DNA of 64,000 nucleotides from Rapana venosa (Eukaryota; Mollusca; Gastropoda; Neogastropoda; Muricidae): NCBI GenBank assembly GCA_028751875.1, contig CM054145.1, positions 7,715,450 to 7,779,449 of the forward strand, read 5' to 3'. Shown piece by piece: positions 40,976 to 50,715 of this stretch (position 1 is its first letter; each line of letters starts with the position of its first letter). The notes under the pieces were generated by a model. It saw only the letters and a program-made list of their open reading frames with translations, ran no database searches and was not told where the DNA came from. The position numbers and the translations under genes were made by a program.

Positions 40976-41054
40976 GGGACGAGATAGCCTGATCCCCAAT
41001 TCACTGGCACTTTCTTTCATCCCACAAGCAAAAGCGAAATCACAACAATTCTGA

Positions 41055-42478
41055 AAGAAATGACGATTAAATCATGCGATCTTGATCCCATACCTGCTCC
41101 TGTCTTCTCACAATGCCTTCCACAACTTGTACCCTCTGTCACCGAAATAGTAAACTCATCTCTTCTGTCAGGAAATTTTCCATCAGCTCTCAAAACCGCA
41201 ATAGTCACACCTCTACAAAAAGGCATGACCTTGATCCCAACATTTTAAAGAATTACAGACCTGTCTCTAACTTACCTTTCATCTCCAAAGTACTTGAAAA
41301 AGTTGTTCTAAAACAACTCAACAACCACCTTCATTCCAATAATCTTCCCCCTTTTCAATCTGCCTATCCGCCAACCACAGCACTGAAACCACCCTAGCCC
41401 ACACTTTAGATACACTTCTCTCTGCTGATGCAGGGAAAATCTCCCTCCTCACACAGCTTCAATGTAGCAATACCCTTGAAAATCTGCCTTCCCTCCTAAC
41501 AAATATGGCCCACTGCCTTCTAGACATTCAAAACTGGATGACTCAAAATAAGTTACAGCTAAATGCCGATAAAACGGAAGCCACGCTCATGGGGACCAAA
41601 CAAACTTTCCTCCATCACGACTTCAGTGGAATTCAGCAATACGTCGGTTCCTCTGTCCAGCTCTGTGAAATATCTAGGTGTGGTTCTTAACACACTATGA
41701 AAAAAATTAATCACCCAGACCTGCCAGTCTTGCTACTATCAATTACGGCGCATAAGTGCAATTCGCAAGTATCTGTCTACTGAAGCAACATCCAAACTTG
41801 TCACATCTCATTTTTTCTCAACTGGACTACTGTAATTCTCTCTTGGCTGGTTTGCCGGCATCATCCATCCACTCCCTTCAACGCTTACAAAACTCTGCAG
41901 CTCGACTGGTCCTTAGAAAGAAAAAATCTGAACACATCACTTCTCTTTTGCGATCTCTTCACTGGCTGCCTGTCTCAAAAAGAATAAAGTATAAGATTAA
42001 TACCCTTTGTTTCAAATGTCTCCACAAATCTGCACCTTATCTCTGTAACTGTCTTCACCTGTACACTCCGTCCCGTTCCCTTCGTTCAGCTGTAGATATT
42101 GTTGCACTTTCGAACACCCAGATTTAAACAAACCACTGTTGGCCGTCGCTCTTTCTGTTTCCGGTCCCTCCACATGGAACGACCTCCCTCTTCCACTTCG
42201 CCAAAAGCCTTCATTTGATTCAAATCTAGCCTCAAAACGCACTTATACTCTGAGATCTTCCCCTGTTATCTGTTCCTACTTGTCAATAGCTGCCTTCACC
42301 TCCACCACCCCCACCTAAGTGTGTTGTGTATATAAATTTGATATTTGTTTATCTTGATATTTATGGATGGTTGGATGCATGTGAATGATCTGAATGCAAG
42401 CGCTTTGATTTGTTTACAAGATTCAGTGCTATATAAATTCCATACATTATAATTATTATTATTATTATTAGTGGTTAG
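41055..42478 (+). pseudogene. CR1/L2-like LINE with internal deletion, ATT tail
   Basis: Encodes the N-terminal RT motifs (LDPIPAPVFSQCLPQL, KNYRPVSNLPFISKVLEKVV) and C-terminal motifs ([34 protein letters not shown]). The stretch that should hold the catalytic YADD box is absent: the sequence jumps from about 41450 to the post-catalytic region. Several frame shifts. It ends GCGCTATATAAATTCC and ATT repeats. Confidence 0.88.
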
Positions 42479-42790
42479 AACATTGCACTGGCAATCTGAC
42501 GACCTGGGTTTGATTCCCGTTCAAGGGGGATATTTTCCCCTGGAGTTATCAGGGCTGACTCCACTCTCCCCAAAATCCTTCAGATGAGACTATAAATCGA
42601 GGCCCCGTGTGCGAACGCACGCAGAACATCTTGCACACACGTTAAATCCTGTTCAGCTTTTCGCAAGAGACCATTGCGTGCTGGTGGAAACAGATGACAG
42701 ACTCTACAAAACCGCACACACAACGGGGACTGATGTAAAAAAGCACATTATCGCTTATTCCATTATTCTCGAAATAAAATAATAAAAATT
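42470..42790 (+). repeat. SINE-A, near full length, abutting the LINE tail
   Basis: The head GTGGTTAGAACATTGCACTGG joins the ATT tail directly. The core and the tail CTCGAAATAAAATAAT are intact. Confidence 0.87.
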
Positions 42791-42904
42791 TTTAAAATTA
42801 AAATAAATAAATAAACACCTCGCCACCCCACACCACGTTTTTCCTTTCCCTTGCACGACTCCCTACCCTCTCCAGTACGCTACATGGTGCAGCCTAGGCC
42901 TACA

Positions 42905-42945
42905 ATATTTCTTTCTTTCTTTTTCTTTCTTTCTTTCTTTCTTGT
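42905..42945. repeat. CTTT tetranucleotide repeat
   Basis: A CTTT run just downstream, in gene orientation, of the knottin mature exon. Confidence 0.92.
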
Positions 42946-42960
42946 GGTTTGCAAACTTAC

Positions 42961-43102
42961 ATAACATCGCCTTGGCAGGAATGGATCAAAGGTGCGACAA
43001 CTCATCCCTGCACAGCAGTGGCTGGTCTCAAAACAGGAACTCCCGAAGGGGATGCACATGCGTTTCTTCTGTATGTGGCCGTCCTGCCCACTCTCCAGAG
43101 CC
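42961..43102 (-). CDS. Knottin precursor exon 3: cleavage site and cysteine domain
   Basis: One base completes a split Arg codon from exon 2, then 47 open codons follow. A short spacer leads to Lys-Lys-Arg, a proprotein-convertase site. After it, six cysteines are spaced with loops of 6, 5, 0, 4 and 10 residues (C-C-CC-C-C), the framework shared by conotoxin VI/VII peptides and other knottins. The acceptor CTTCTTCAG is strong. The last Cys-Tyr is followed at once by GTAAGT. Either a fourth exon exists, or an indel has hidden a stop; read through, the frame runs 26 more codons of low-complexity sequence to a TAG. Confidence 0.78.
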
Positions 43103-45473
43103 CTGAAGAAGTTCCACAGAAGGAACTTTGGTCATCATGATGTTGTTGGTGTTGATGTAGTAATAGTAGTAATATAAGTAGTAGTTTAAGTAGTGGTAGA
43201 GTAGTAGTAGAGTAGTAGTAGTAGTAGTTGTAGTAGTCGTAGTAGTAGAAGTGGTAGTAGTCAAGTAGTGGTTGTCAAGTAGTGGTAGTCGTAGTAGTCA
43301 AGTAGTGGTAGTCGTAGTAGTCAAGTAGTGGTAGTCGTAGTAGTCAAGTAGTGGTAGTCGAGTCAAGTAGTGGTTGTAGTAAAGTAGTGGTTGTAGTCAA
43401 GTAGTGGTTGCCCGTAGTAGTAGTAGTAGTATAGTAGTAGCAGCAGTGGTGGTGGTGGTTGTAGTCAAGTAGTGGTTTATCGTAGAAGTAGTAGTAGTAG
43501 TGGTAGTACTATTTTCTTCGTCATCTTCGTCTTCGTCCTCCTCTCGAATCCCGTTCAAGGGATATTTTCCTCTGTGGAGTTAACATCAGTGCCAACTCCA
43601 CTCCCCTGAAAAAAGTCCTTCGGATGAGACAAAAAACCGAGGTTTCCCCTGTGCGAACGCACGCAGAACATCTTGTGCACACGTCAAAACCTGTTCCGCT
43701 TTTCGAAAGTGTAGGGCCCGTGTGTGCCGGGGGGAAAAGGATGACAACATTTACAAAACTGCCTACACACGGGGACTAGATAAAAAAAAGTATACGAGTG
43801 CTTTTCCATTATTCTCGAAATAAAAGCATGAATAAATAAATTATGAGCAAAAAGGCGATGCCGCGCCGTTAAGCGCTTGACAAGTATGGCTCAGACAGCA
43901 CATCCGAATTTGGCAAGAAAGGGGGGAGAATTGTCCTCTTTTAACGTCTTTCTGGGGATATTAAAGGGCAGGAAAATGGACCAAAAATGCTGAAAATAGA
44001 CAAGAAGGAGGTGACAGGAAGAAAAGGGCGCAAGGAAGAAACGAAGAAGAGGATAGAAAAGAGGGAATTCTTGGCACATAATTTCCAGAAGTAGGGATGC
44101 TATTTATGCTGACAGCACCCCTCCCCCCACCCCCCTGGCATCCCCAGGTGGGATGGTGAGGGGGGGGGAGAAGGAGGAGAAGACTGTCGGAAGGCATCTG
44201 ACTGTCAGCTGTAGTGGTGGTGATGATAACACTAACACACTCAAACAAGGCTTATTCTATTATCCTCGATATAAAAACCCCCCCCCCCCCATACACACAC
44301 ACAAACACTCTCTTCCCCCCCCCCCCCCCCCTCAACCCTCAAAAACAATCTCCCTCCCTCTTTAGCACTTAAATTTTCAAAACAGGGGTATCATCACTGG
44401 CAACTTCTTTTGCTCTTCTTTCACAACGATATTCATAAAAATTTCTCATCGTGGTCGATGATGACCTCCAAAAACAGAAGGGAGGCAGCTGCTGTTTTGG
44501 AAACTGGGCAGAAATTTGATTATAGGGGAGATCCCCTTGCCCCAGTAAAATCCCCACTCCCCTCGGCCAAGGGGGCATAAAGATAGCGTTGGAGATGTTC
44601 TCCAAAGGCCAACCAGCCCCCAGGGTTCAGCACATAAGGACTGTGCAAGTCGAGCCTCCTAGTCAGAGAGTCATAGTCGATCACTAAAGACCAAGCGTAC
44701 AGTGGAATTCCATGAGTGAAAAAGAAAGCCACTGATCCATACAGCCTCTCACTTTGCTGTTGCCCACAGCGTCAATAGTTTAATCAAGAACTGTGATAAA
44801 GCCCAGGTGCTGAAGGCAAATTTAAAACATCCCCCCCCCCCCCCCCAATCCCCTAACCCTTACTGACCTCACAGGCAGGTCAGCGTGGTTTGCAGCAGCA
44901 TCCTTCAAAGCTCTGGCCACATCTTTGAGCTGGTATCTGCAAAAATCAAATTTTTCGTCACTCAGTGGTCATACTGATTACTGTGGCGATATATTGCCAT
45001 CATTGCTAGCTTTGCCTTTCGCTTGTAGTGCTAAAATTCTTTCCACAACAGACAAATAAGCAAAATCAACAAAGTAAACGATCAAGTCAAATTCCACATT
45101 CGCACAAAAAACAAAACGAAGTCACAAGTCAAATTCTTTATTCCAAAACAAATCCCGATTTGGGGGGGGGGGGGGGGTTTTTCAAAAGAAACCCAAAAGC
45201 AAAACCATCCACATCAATGGAGACTGGGCCCTTTAAAAAAAAAATTCAGAACCACCAACCACAAAAAACCACACTCCAAAATGGAAGAGAGAACAATTTG
45301 AATAATCTTTATTTTTCACAGGGTAATAGATTTAAGCAATTTTATTGCTTTTTTACAAACCAGCCCTCGAAAAAAAAAATCGATAAGGAAAAAATGTGCA
45401 TAATGACACATAATTACATAGAAACAATACACACACACATACGTGCCCGCGCACGTATAGATAGATAGAGAGA

Positions 45474-45517
<44 letters not shown>

Positions 45518-45772
45518 GGAGAGGAAGAGAGAGGGACAGAGAGAGAGAGAAGAGGGGAGAGAGAGAGAGAGAGAAGAGAGAGGGGAGAGAGAGAAAAGAG
45601 AGAGAAGAGGAGAAAAAGATCTGAAGGGAGAGTGGGGGGGAGAGAAGAGAAGGGACAGAGAGAGAGAGAGACAGACAGACAAAGACACAGACAGACACTT
45701 ACTGAAGGACTTCTGATGGCGGAATTCAGGAGCACCAGCAGAACAACAGCCAGCGTCAAGGGGCAGCTTCAT
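42961..45772 (-). CDS. Secreted six-cysteine knottin precursor, conotoxin-like, copy 1 (three exons, frame breaks)
   Basis: The coding parts are a signal exon 45772-45703, a propeptide exon 44936-44868 and a mature-peptide exon 43102-42961. This signal, pro and mature arrangement with one exon each is the usual architecture of cone snail conotoxin genes. Intron phases are 1 then 2 and fit exactly with the exon 3 reading frame. The expected product is secreted, cut after a Lys-Lys-Arg site, and folded as an inhibitor cystine knot. Two exons are broken relative to copy 2: exon 1 has an extra T early and lacks a C late, so the hydrophobic core is misread, and exon 2 lacks one G near its start. 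Exon 3 is open. No stop follows the last cysteine before a GTAAGT. I cannot assign a superfamily or target. A non-venom knottin such as a neuropeptide or defence peptide is the alternative. Confidence 0.75.
43140..43525. repeat. TAG trinucleotide array with embedded 23-24-bp minisatellite
   Basis: GTAGTAGTA units surround repeated TCAAGTAGTGGTAGTCGTAG units. The second copy is at 54655-55010. The assembly gap edge falls in this array. Confidence 0.93.
43535..44280 (+). repeat. SINE-A then repeat I in knottin intron 2
   Basis: SINE-A spans about 43540-43835. Repeat I spans 43890-44150, related to 19555 and 24070. A SINE-A tail fragment lies at 44250-44275 before poly-C runs. The 345-bp module follows from 44451. 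Confidence 0.83.
44868..44936 (-). CDS. Knottin precursor exon 2 (propeptide), copy 1, one base short
   Basis: Sixty-nine bases between TTTTTGCAG and GTCAGT. The equivalent exon in copy 2 (56423-56354) is 70 bases and keeps frame. The difference is a missing G near the 5' end. The encoded stretch is a charged, Ala-rich helix-prone propeptide without cysteine. Confidence 0.72.
45120..45720. repeat. Poly-G and GA tracts in knottin intron 1
   Basis: A run of about 40 G at 45477-45516, then GA-rich sequence to 45680. In the transcript these are C and CT tracts. The second copy has shorter runs at 56948-56964. Confidence 0.9.
45703..45772 (-). CDS. Knottin precursor exon 1 (signal peptide), copy 1, frame-shifted core
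   Basis: The ATG at 45772-45770 sits in a CACAATG context. Compared with copy 2, an extra T five codons in and a missing C near the end shift the middle out of frame, replacing the hydrophobic core with unrelated residues, then restore it. The donor GTAAGT is intact. Either a consensus error or a real lesion in this copy. Confidence 0.72.
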
Positions 45773-45839
45773 TGTGCTCACCGAAAGATCGCCAACGTCT
45801 GCAATGTCAATTTGTCACCTTTTCTCAAGCCGGTCATGC

Positions 45840-45864
45840 CAAAGGGAGAGGGAGAGGGAGGGAG

Positions 45865-45904
<40 letters not shown>

Positions 45905-45965
45905 AGAAGAAAAGAAAAGAGAAAAGAGAGAGAGAGAGAGAGAAAGAGCGATAGGGGGGGGGGTA

Positions 45966-46002
<37 letters not shown>

Positions 46003-46020
46003 AGAGAGAGAGAGAATGAA

Positions 46021-46105
<85 letters not shown>

Positions 46106-46165
46106 GGGCCAGCAATGCAGAACAGCGCTATATAATTTCCATTTATTATTATTATTATTATTAGA
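45840..46165. repeat. GA microsatellite and LINE 3' tail
   Basis: GA and GGA units to 46102, then GCGCTATATAATTTCC and ATT repeats, the LINE 3' end. The second copy is at 57315-57635. Confidence 0.9.
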
Positions 46166-46379
46166 ACAGAATGAACGAAAGGCATAAATAAACCCCGGAA
46201 GACACAACAACAACAAAAAAAAAAAAGGGGGAAAAAAGTCATGCAATACAGAACCAAGTGAAAAATAAACTCGAAATTATTCTTTAAAAATCTTAACTCA
46301 AAACTGGATAAGTGAATATCTTAACTTCGGAAATAAAACGCTGCTTAAATTTATTCAAATATATATACAGACAGGAAAA

Positions 46380-47450
46380 TGAAAATATAAGGTGGCGCTG
46401 CTCTTGTCGCGACACGCGCTCCCCCCCCGAGCAAGCAGCCCGAATTTCCACATTTCTTAGAGACTTGCAAGGGAAAAAAAAAAAAAAAGGTAAAGGCGTC
46501 CCATAACCTATGTGGTCGTAGGGAAAAGAGGGATAAGACCTCATTTCTCAAGGGCCAGCATAGTGAGGGCGTCGCCCAACTCCCCCCCCTCGCTGCTTTT
46601 ACCTTCCCTGACCCTAAAGAGGGCAGGTACCCATTTACAGATGGGTGAAAATGGGTGAACTGTACTGAAGCAAAGGTGCGCAAAAGGGGCAACCAACCAC
46701 TTGGTAACCCCCTCTATGTTGCTTAAACCTAGCTGAGGGAAGCGAGAGCTATCCCCCCTGAAAAATAACTCTGTAACGCCAACTGGATTAAAGTCAACAA
46801 CAAATTCTTAACTTCGGAAATACAACATCCGCTGCTTGATATTCATTAAATAAAAATAACATAAAAGGGGTGGCGCTGCTCTTGTTGGTGACACCGCCTT
46901 TTTCCCCCTTAGGGGGGCAGCCCGAAATTTCACAGCTAATACAATTCTTAACTTATGAGGGGCACAAAAAAATAGCCCGAAAATACGACGATGTTTGACA
47001 TAGTACAATCCTTAAATCGGATAACTCCGCTGGGATTCTATAGTACAATCCGTAAATCGGATAACTCCGCTTGGATTCTAACACAATCAACACCAACCAA
47101 CAACGGACGCTATACATAGCCGAGTGGTTAACACCGACTTCAATCCTATGAGTCGTGGGGTCTAATTTCGACAGTGTCTGGCGAATTAAGTGACGATTTT
47201 TTTTAAACGATCTCCCAGGTCAACGTCCAAGTGCAGACCTGCCAGTGCCTTAATTCCCTCTGTGTATAACTACACACATGCAAAAGACCAAACATGCACG
47301 TGAAAGATTATCAGCGCTCGGTGGGTTTCGGAAACACGAACATGCCCAGCATACAAGTCGAAAGCGGCTACTTTCATGGTGGGCAAAAACGGTCGCCTAC
47401 TCAAAATCTAAACCAATGGTAAACCTCGAGCTCTAACCGAGGGACAACCC
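46380..47450. repeat. Repeat E fragments, SINE-B (minus), 38-bp duplication, SINE-C (plus)
   Basis: 46390-46450 and 46865-46925 are short repeat E pieces in reverse. 46490-46745 is SINE-B. 47000-47085 holds two near-identical units (CCGTAAATCGGATAACTCCG). 47105-47440 is SINE-C. Confidence 0.8.
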
Positions 47451-47454
47451 CCCC

Positions 47455-47855
47455 CCCCCCACCCCCCGAAAAAAAACAACACACACACACCAAAACAAAC
47501 TAAAACGAAAGCTCTCCTTACCAAGAAAAGCCCAGACAGTGGTCACAACGACAGAAGACTAACTTGATGTCCTGAAAGCTGTGTTGTTCTAAGTTGTGGC
47601 CTCAACCGTTTAGGGGGGGAGGAGGTTATATCCCCCCTCTCGCAGCTAACTATCATGAGTATTTCTCACTCTCTTCACCCATGAGTTGGGTTGTTTTTTG
47701 TTTTTTTCCTGGATGTGACTGAAGTCCATGTGCAAAATACATGCACGCATGATGTACTTGGTGCACGTTCAATACTCACCACCGATTTTATTTTATTTTA
47801 TTTTTTAGTGAAAGAGAGGACTGGTCACTTTTGCCACAAATGGTATTTCAATAGG
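47455..47855. other. Unassigned sequence between SINEs
   Basis: No coding evidence and no family match except its duplicate at 58965-59300. The two copies differ by an extra TTTTATTTTATTTTA stretch here. Confidence 0.55.
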
Positions 47856-47856
47856 G

Positions 47857-48125
47857 GGACGGGATAGCTCAGTGGTCAGAGCACTCGCTTTGCCCCAGTT
47901 AAGCAGCGTCGAGCGTGGTTACCAAGTGGATGGGTGACCGTTTGTGCACCTTGGCTTCAGTACAGTCCCCTAGCTGTAATGGGTACCTGCCTCTTTAGGG
48001 TCAGGGAAGGTAAAGCAGCGAGGAGAGGAATGGCCGCCCCCTTAATATCTGCTCCCTAGAGAAGTGAGGTCTCTGTACGCCTCGCTTCCCCCTATGACCC
48101 TATAGGTTATGGAACACCTTTACCT
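47857..48125 (+). repeat. SINE-B, full length, plus strand
   Basis: Head GGGATAGCTCAGTGGTCAGA with body GGTAAAGCAGCGAGG and the tail TATAGGTTATGGAACACC. Confidence 0.88.
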
Positions 48126-48164
48126 TTTTTTTTGTTTTTTGAATATGTGCATTAATAATCAACT

Positions 48165-48625
48165 GTTAGTCACGGCAGATTTCTCTTGCGTGAAATTAAA
48201 TTCGTGGCTGTCTCTCCCCCCCCCCCCCCCCCCCCCCCCTCCCCCGGAAAAGCCTCGCCACAGAGCAAGAGTCAGCCATACTCCCCCCCCCCCCCCCCCC
48301 CCGCCCACCAAACACACACACAAACAAAAAACAACAACAAAATAAGCAAAAATCAAAACAAAAAAACCTCAACAACCCTTTCCACCCCCCCCCCCCCCTC
48401 ACCAACAAAACCCTATTTCCAAGTACACTTTTTTCCCAATGGAAGTGGCTTTTTTCCCTCTAATGTGATGTTGCCAGGAACAGCTCTTTTTTTTGCTGTT
48501 GCCGTGGGTTCTTTTACGTGTGTTGAATGCATGTTACACACAGGCACCTCGGTTTGTCGTCTCGTCAGAAAGCCTAGCACCCAAACCACCTCTCAAGATC
48601 TAGTGGATTGGGGTTGGGGAGGGAG
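48165..48625 (+). repeat. Repeat E with long poly-C runs
   Basis: Starts CACGGCAGATTTCTC and includes three C-rich runs (48217-48241, 48283-48302, 48385-48399), then TTGCCGTGGGTTCTTTTACG and the shared SINE core. Confidence 0.83.
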
Positions 48626-48900
48626 AGTTTTGCTACAGACAGGGATGGGACAAAAAGCACCATTATATCATTATGCAGACAGGATAAGCTTAGAACTTGA
48701 CATACACAATCACTAAACACAACCCGTTAAGCGTGTATTTACATTCATGTTATCGTACTTTTTCTTGCCTTTATAATAAAACAGTGGCTATGTCAAAACG
48801 CAGCATGATTTTATAAGCAAAAAACTATAATTTAATTTTTCTTGGCATTGCTTCTGCCGTTTGCTGTGTTGAGATTCGAGCTCCTAAAGAAAACTATTCA
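48626..48900. other. Unassigned, duplicated sequence
   Basis: Identical or nearly so at 60075-60350. AT-rich with no open frame. Confidence 0.5.
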
Positions 48901-48906
48901 ACAAAC

Positions 48907-49215
48907 AGTCGCTATAGCCGAGTGGTTTAAGACCGTTTGACTTCAATCCCATGGGTCCATGAAGTCGCGGGTTCGAATCTCGGTGTCCCCGTCTGGTGAA
49001 TCACAGCTGACGATTTTTACCATCTTCTAGGTCAACTTCAAAAGCAGACGTGCCAGTGCCTTAGTCCCTTTCCTGTAAAATATGCAAATTTAAAGATCCC
49101 ATAATTTATAACTGCGTTCGGCAGGTTACAGAAACACGTACATGCCCAGCATACATCCCCGAAGTCGGAATGCGGCTACCTTCATGGTGGACAAAATCTC
49201 ACCATTGGTAAATCT
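48907..49215 (+). repeat. SINE-C, full length, best tRNA-like head
   Basis: The first 75 bases have A-box TATAGCCGAGTGG and B-box GGGTTCGAATC, as in Ser/Leu tRNAs with a long variable arm. The acceptor strands do not pair and the body continues as a SINE, so it is not a tRNA gene. Confidence 0.9.
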
Positions 49216-49329
49216 TCCAAACAATATCAACGGCTAACAACAACATAACAAAAACCCCCAAACCAAACAACAAAAAACCCAAACTATAACAAAACAAAAA
49301 AGCTATTCAAAGAAACTAGTTTCTCCCAA

Positions 49330-49429
49330 GCTGAAGTCTGATGAGCTGGGGCTGACTTGTGAGGCGCTAACGGCAGCACAACGCATTTTCGCTCACATGA
49401 TAGACATAAATAGTTCCTGTCTGGAGCGT

Positions 49430-49460
<31 letters not shown>

Positions 49461-49815
49461 AGAAAAGAAGAAGAAGAAGAAGAAGAAGAAGAAGAAGAAG
49501 AGAGAGAAGAAGAAGAAGAAGAAAGAGAAGAGAGAGAGAAGAAGAAGGAGGAGGAGGAGGAGAGGGAGGAAGGAGGAGGGAGGAGGAGGAGGAGGAGGAG
49601 GAGGAGAGAAGAAGAAGAAGAAGAGAAGAAGAGAGGGAGAGGAGGGAGGAGGAGGAAAAGAGGAGGAGGAGACGAAAGAAAAGAAGAAGAAGAAGAAGAA
49701 AGAAGGAGGAGGAGGAGGAGGGAAAAGAGGAGGGAGGAGGAGAGAAGAAGAGAAGAGAGAAGAAGAAGAAGAGAGAAGAAGAAGAAGAAGTAGAAGAAGT
49801 AGAAGAAGAAGGAGA
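49330..49815. repeat. Repeat J with GAC, GAA and GAG trinucleotide tracts
   Basis: 49330-49428 is repeat J. 49429-49458 is (GAC)n. 49459-49815 is almost entirely purine. The second copy (60890-61250) has longer pure GAA and GAG blocks. Very long open frames here are artefacts. Confidence 0.93.
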
Positions 49816-50570
49816 GAAAGACAGAAAAAGAAATGAGCAAACAGACCAAGTCGTACTCAGCAGTTGCCTCACAAGCAGAAGAGTCACAAAGGCTCAGATG
49901 AATACAGCTGCCAAGATCGAGACTGACGGGAGGACAGGCAAGACAGGCCCAGACAGCAAACAGCGAAGGTTCTTCCTCTTCTTCTTCGACAAGGTTGAAG
50001 GCACTCTTACCAGCCACAATCTCGCTCTTTTATACTTTCTGAAAAGTCAGCAAGTATCCACACCGACACTCCACTCTGCACGACCAGTTGGTTGACTTGA
50101 CCTGTCGGAAACAATAATTTTTATTATTATGACCTGTGGTTAGCTGATGTAACAATTAAAACCAGATGGACACAGTGAGATTTTAAAAAAGGATTAATAT
50201 CTTGCAGAGTTAATGGTTTCTAGCTCCAGGTGTGTACAAAGTCGCTGGTAAACACTTACTTTCAAGGGACTGAGTAAGACTGCTGGACATACAGTTTTGT
50301 TTGTTTGTTTGTTTGTTTTGCCCGTTGAGCAATATAGGTTGACATTTTCGTCTGAAGATGTGTGCTATTTGTTGTTGTTGTTGTTGTTGTTGTTGTTACA
50401 AGCCAGGTTTGTGATCACAAAGCGGAAAAAACATAATGAAAGTGGGAAAAAAGAAACAAATGGCAAATCTTTACAGGATTTATCCATGATAATCCATCAC
50501 TTTATATTCAGAACTATCTATGATTTTTAAAAAAATCTTCCATTCACATGAATTTTTGAAGAAATGTTTT
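49816..50570. other. Unassigned duplicated sequence with TTTG and TTG repeats
   Basis: A GTTT run near 50296 and a GTT run near 50370. Its copy at 61255-61980 is nearly identical. No gene recognised. Confidence 0.55.
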
Positions 50571-50574
50571 CTTG

Positions 50575-50715
50575 TTCCTAGGCAAGAGCTCCGAGGTTCA
50601 ACTATGGTGAGATTTTGCGTTTGCAAATGCAACCGTTCCTTGCCCACCATGAAGGTAGCCGCATTCTGACTTCGGGGATGATGTCTAAACATCTAAACAG
50701 TCATCCCCTGATGTC
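50575..50715 (-). repeat. SINE-C tail, minus strand, abutting a LINE
   Basis: GAGCTCCGAGGTTCAACTAT at the low end. It ends where the LINE coding remnant begins. Confidence 0.82.

Noticed and set aside
43028..43264. A threonine-rich minus-strand open frame over the mature-peptide exon
   Set aside because: It is a shifted frame that enters from the TAG repeat. The splice-phase-consistent frame gives the cysteine domain instead.
45316..46257. Serine/leucine- or Arg/Glu-rich open frames around 45.3-46.3 kb and 56.8-57.7 kb
   Set aside because: They read through GA/CT microsatellites. Only the short signal-peptide exon embedded in one of them is supported, because of its splice phase and composition.
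48907..48985. A tRNA-Ser/Leu gene
   Set aside because: A- and B-box motifs are good, but the acceptor strands do not pair and the sequence continues as a SINE repeated several times in the window.
49367..50095. Open frames of over 200 codons on both strands
   Set aside because: They are translations of GAA, GAG and GAC repeats (Arg/Glu or Ser/Leu runs), open in several frames at once, with no domain.
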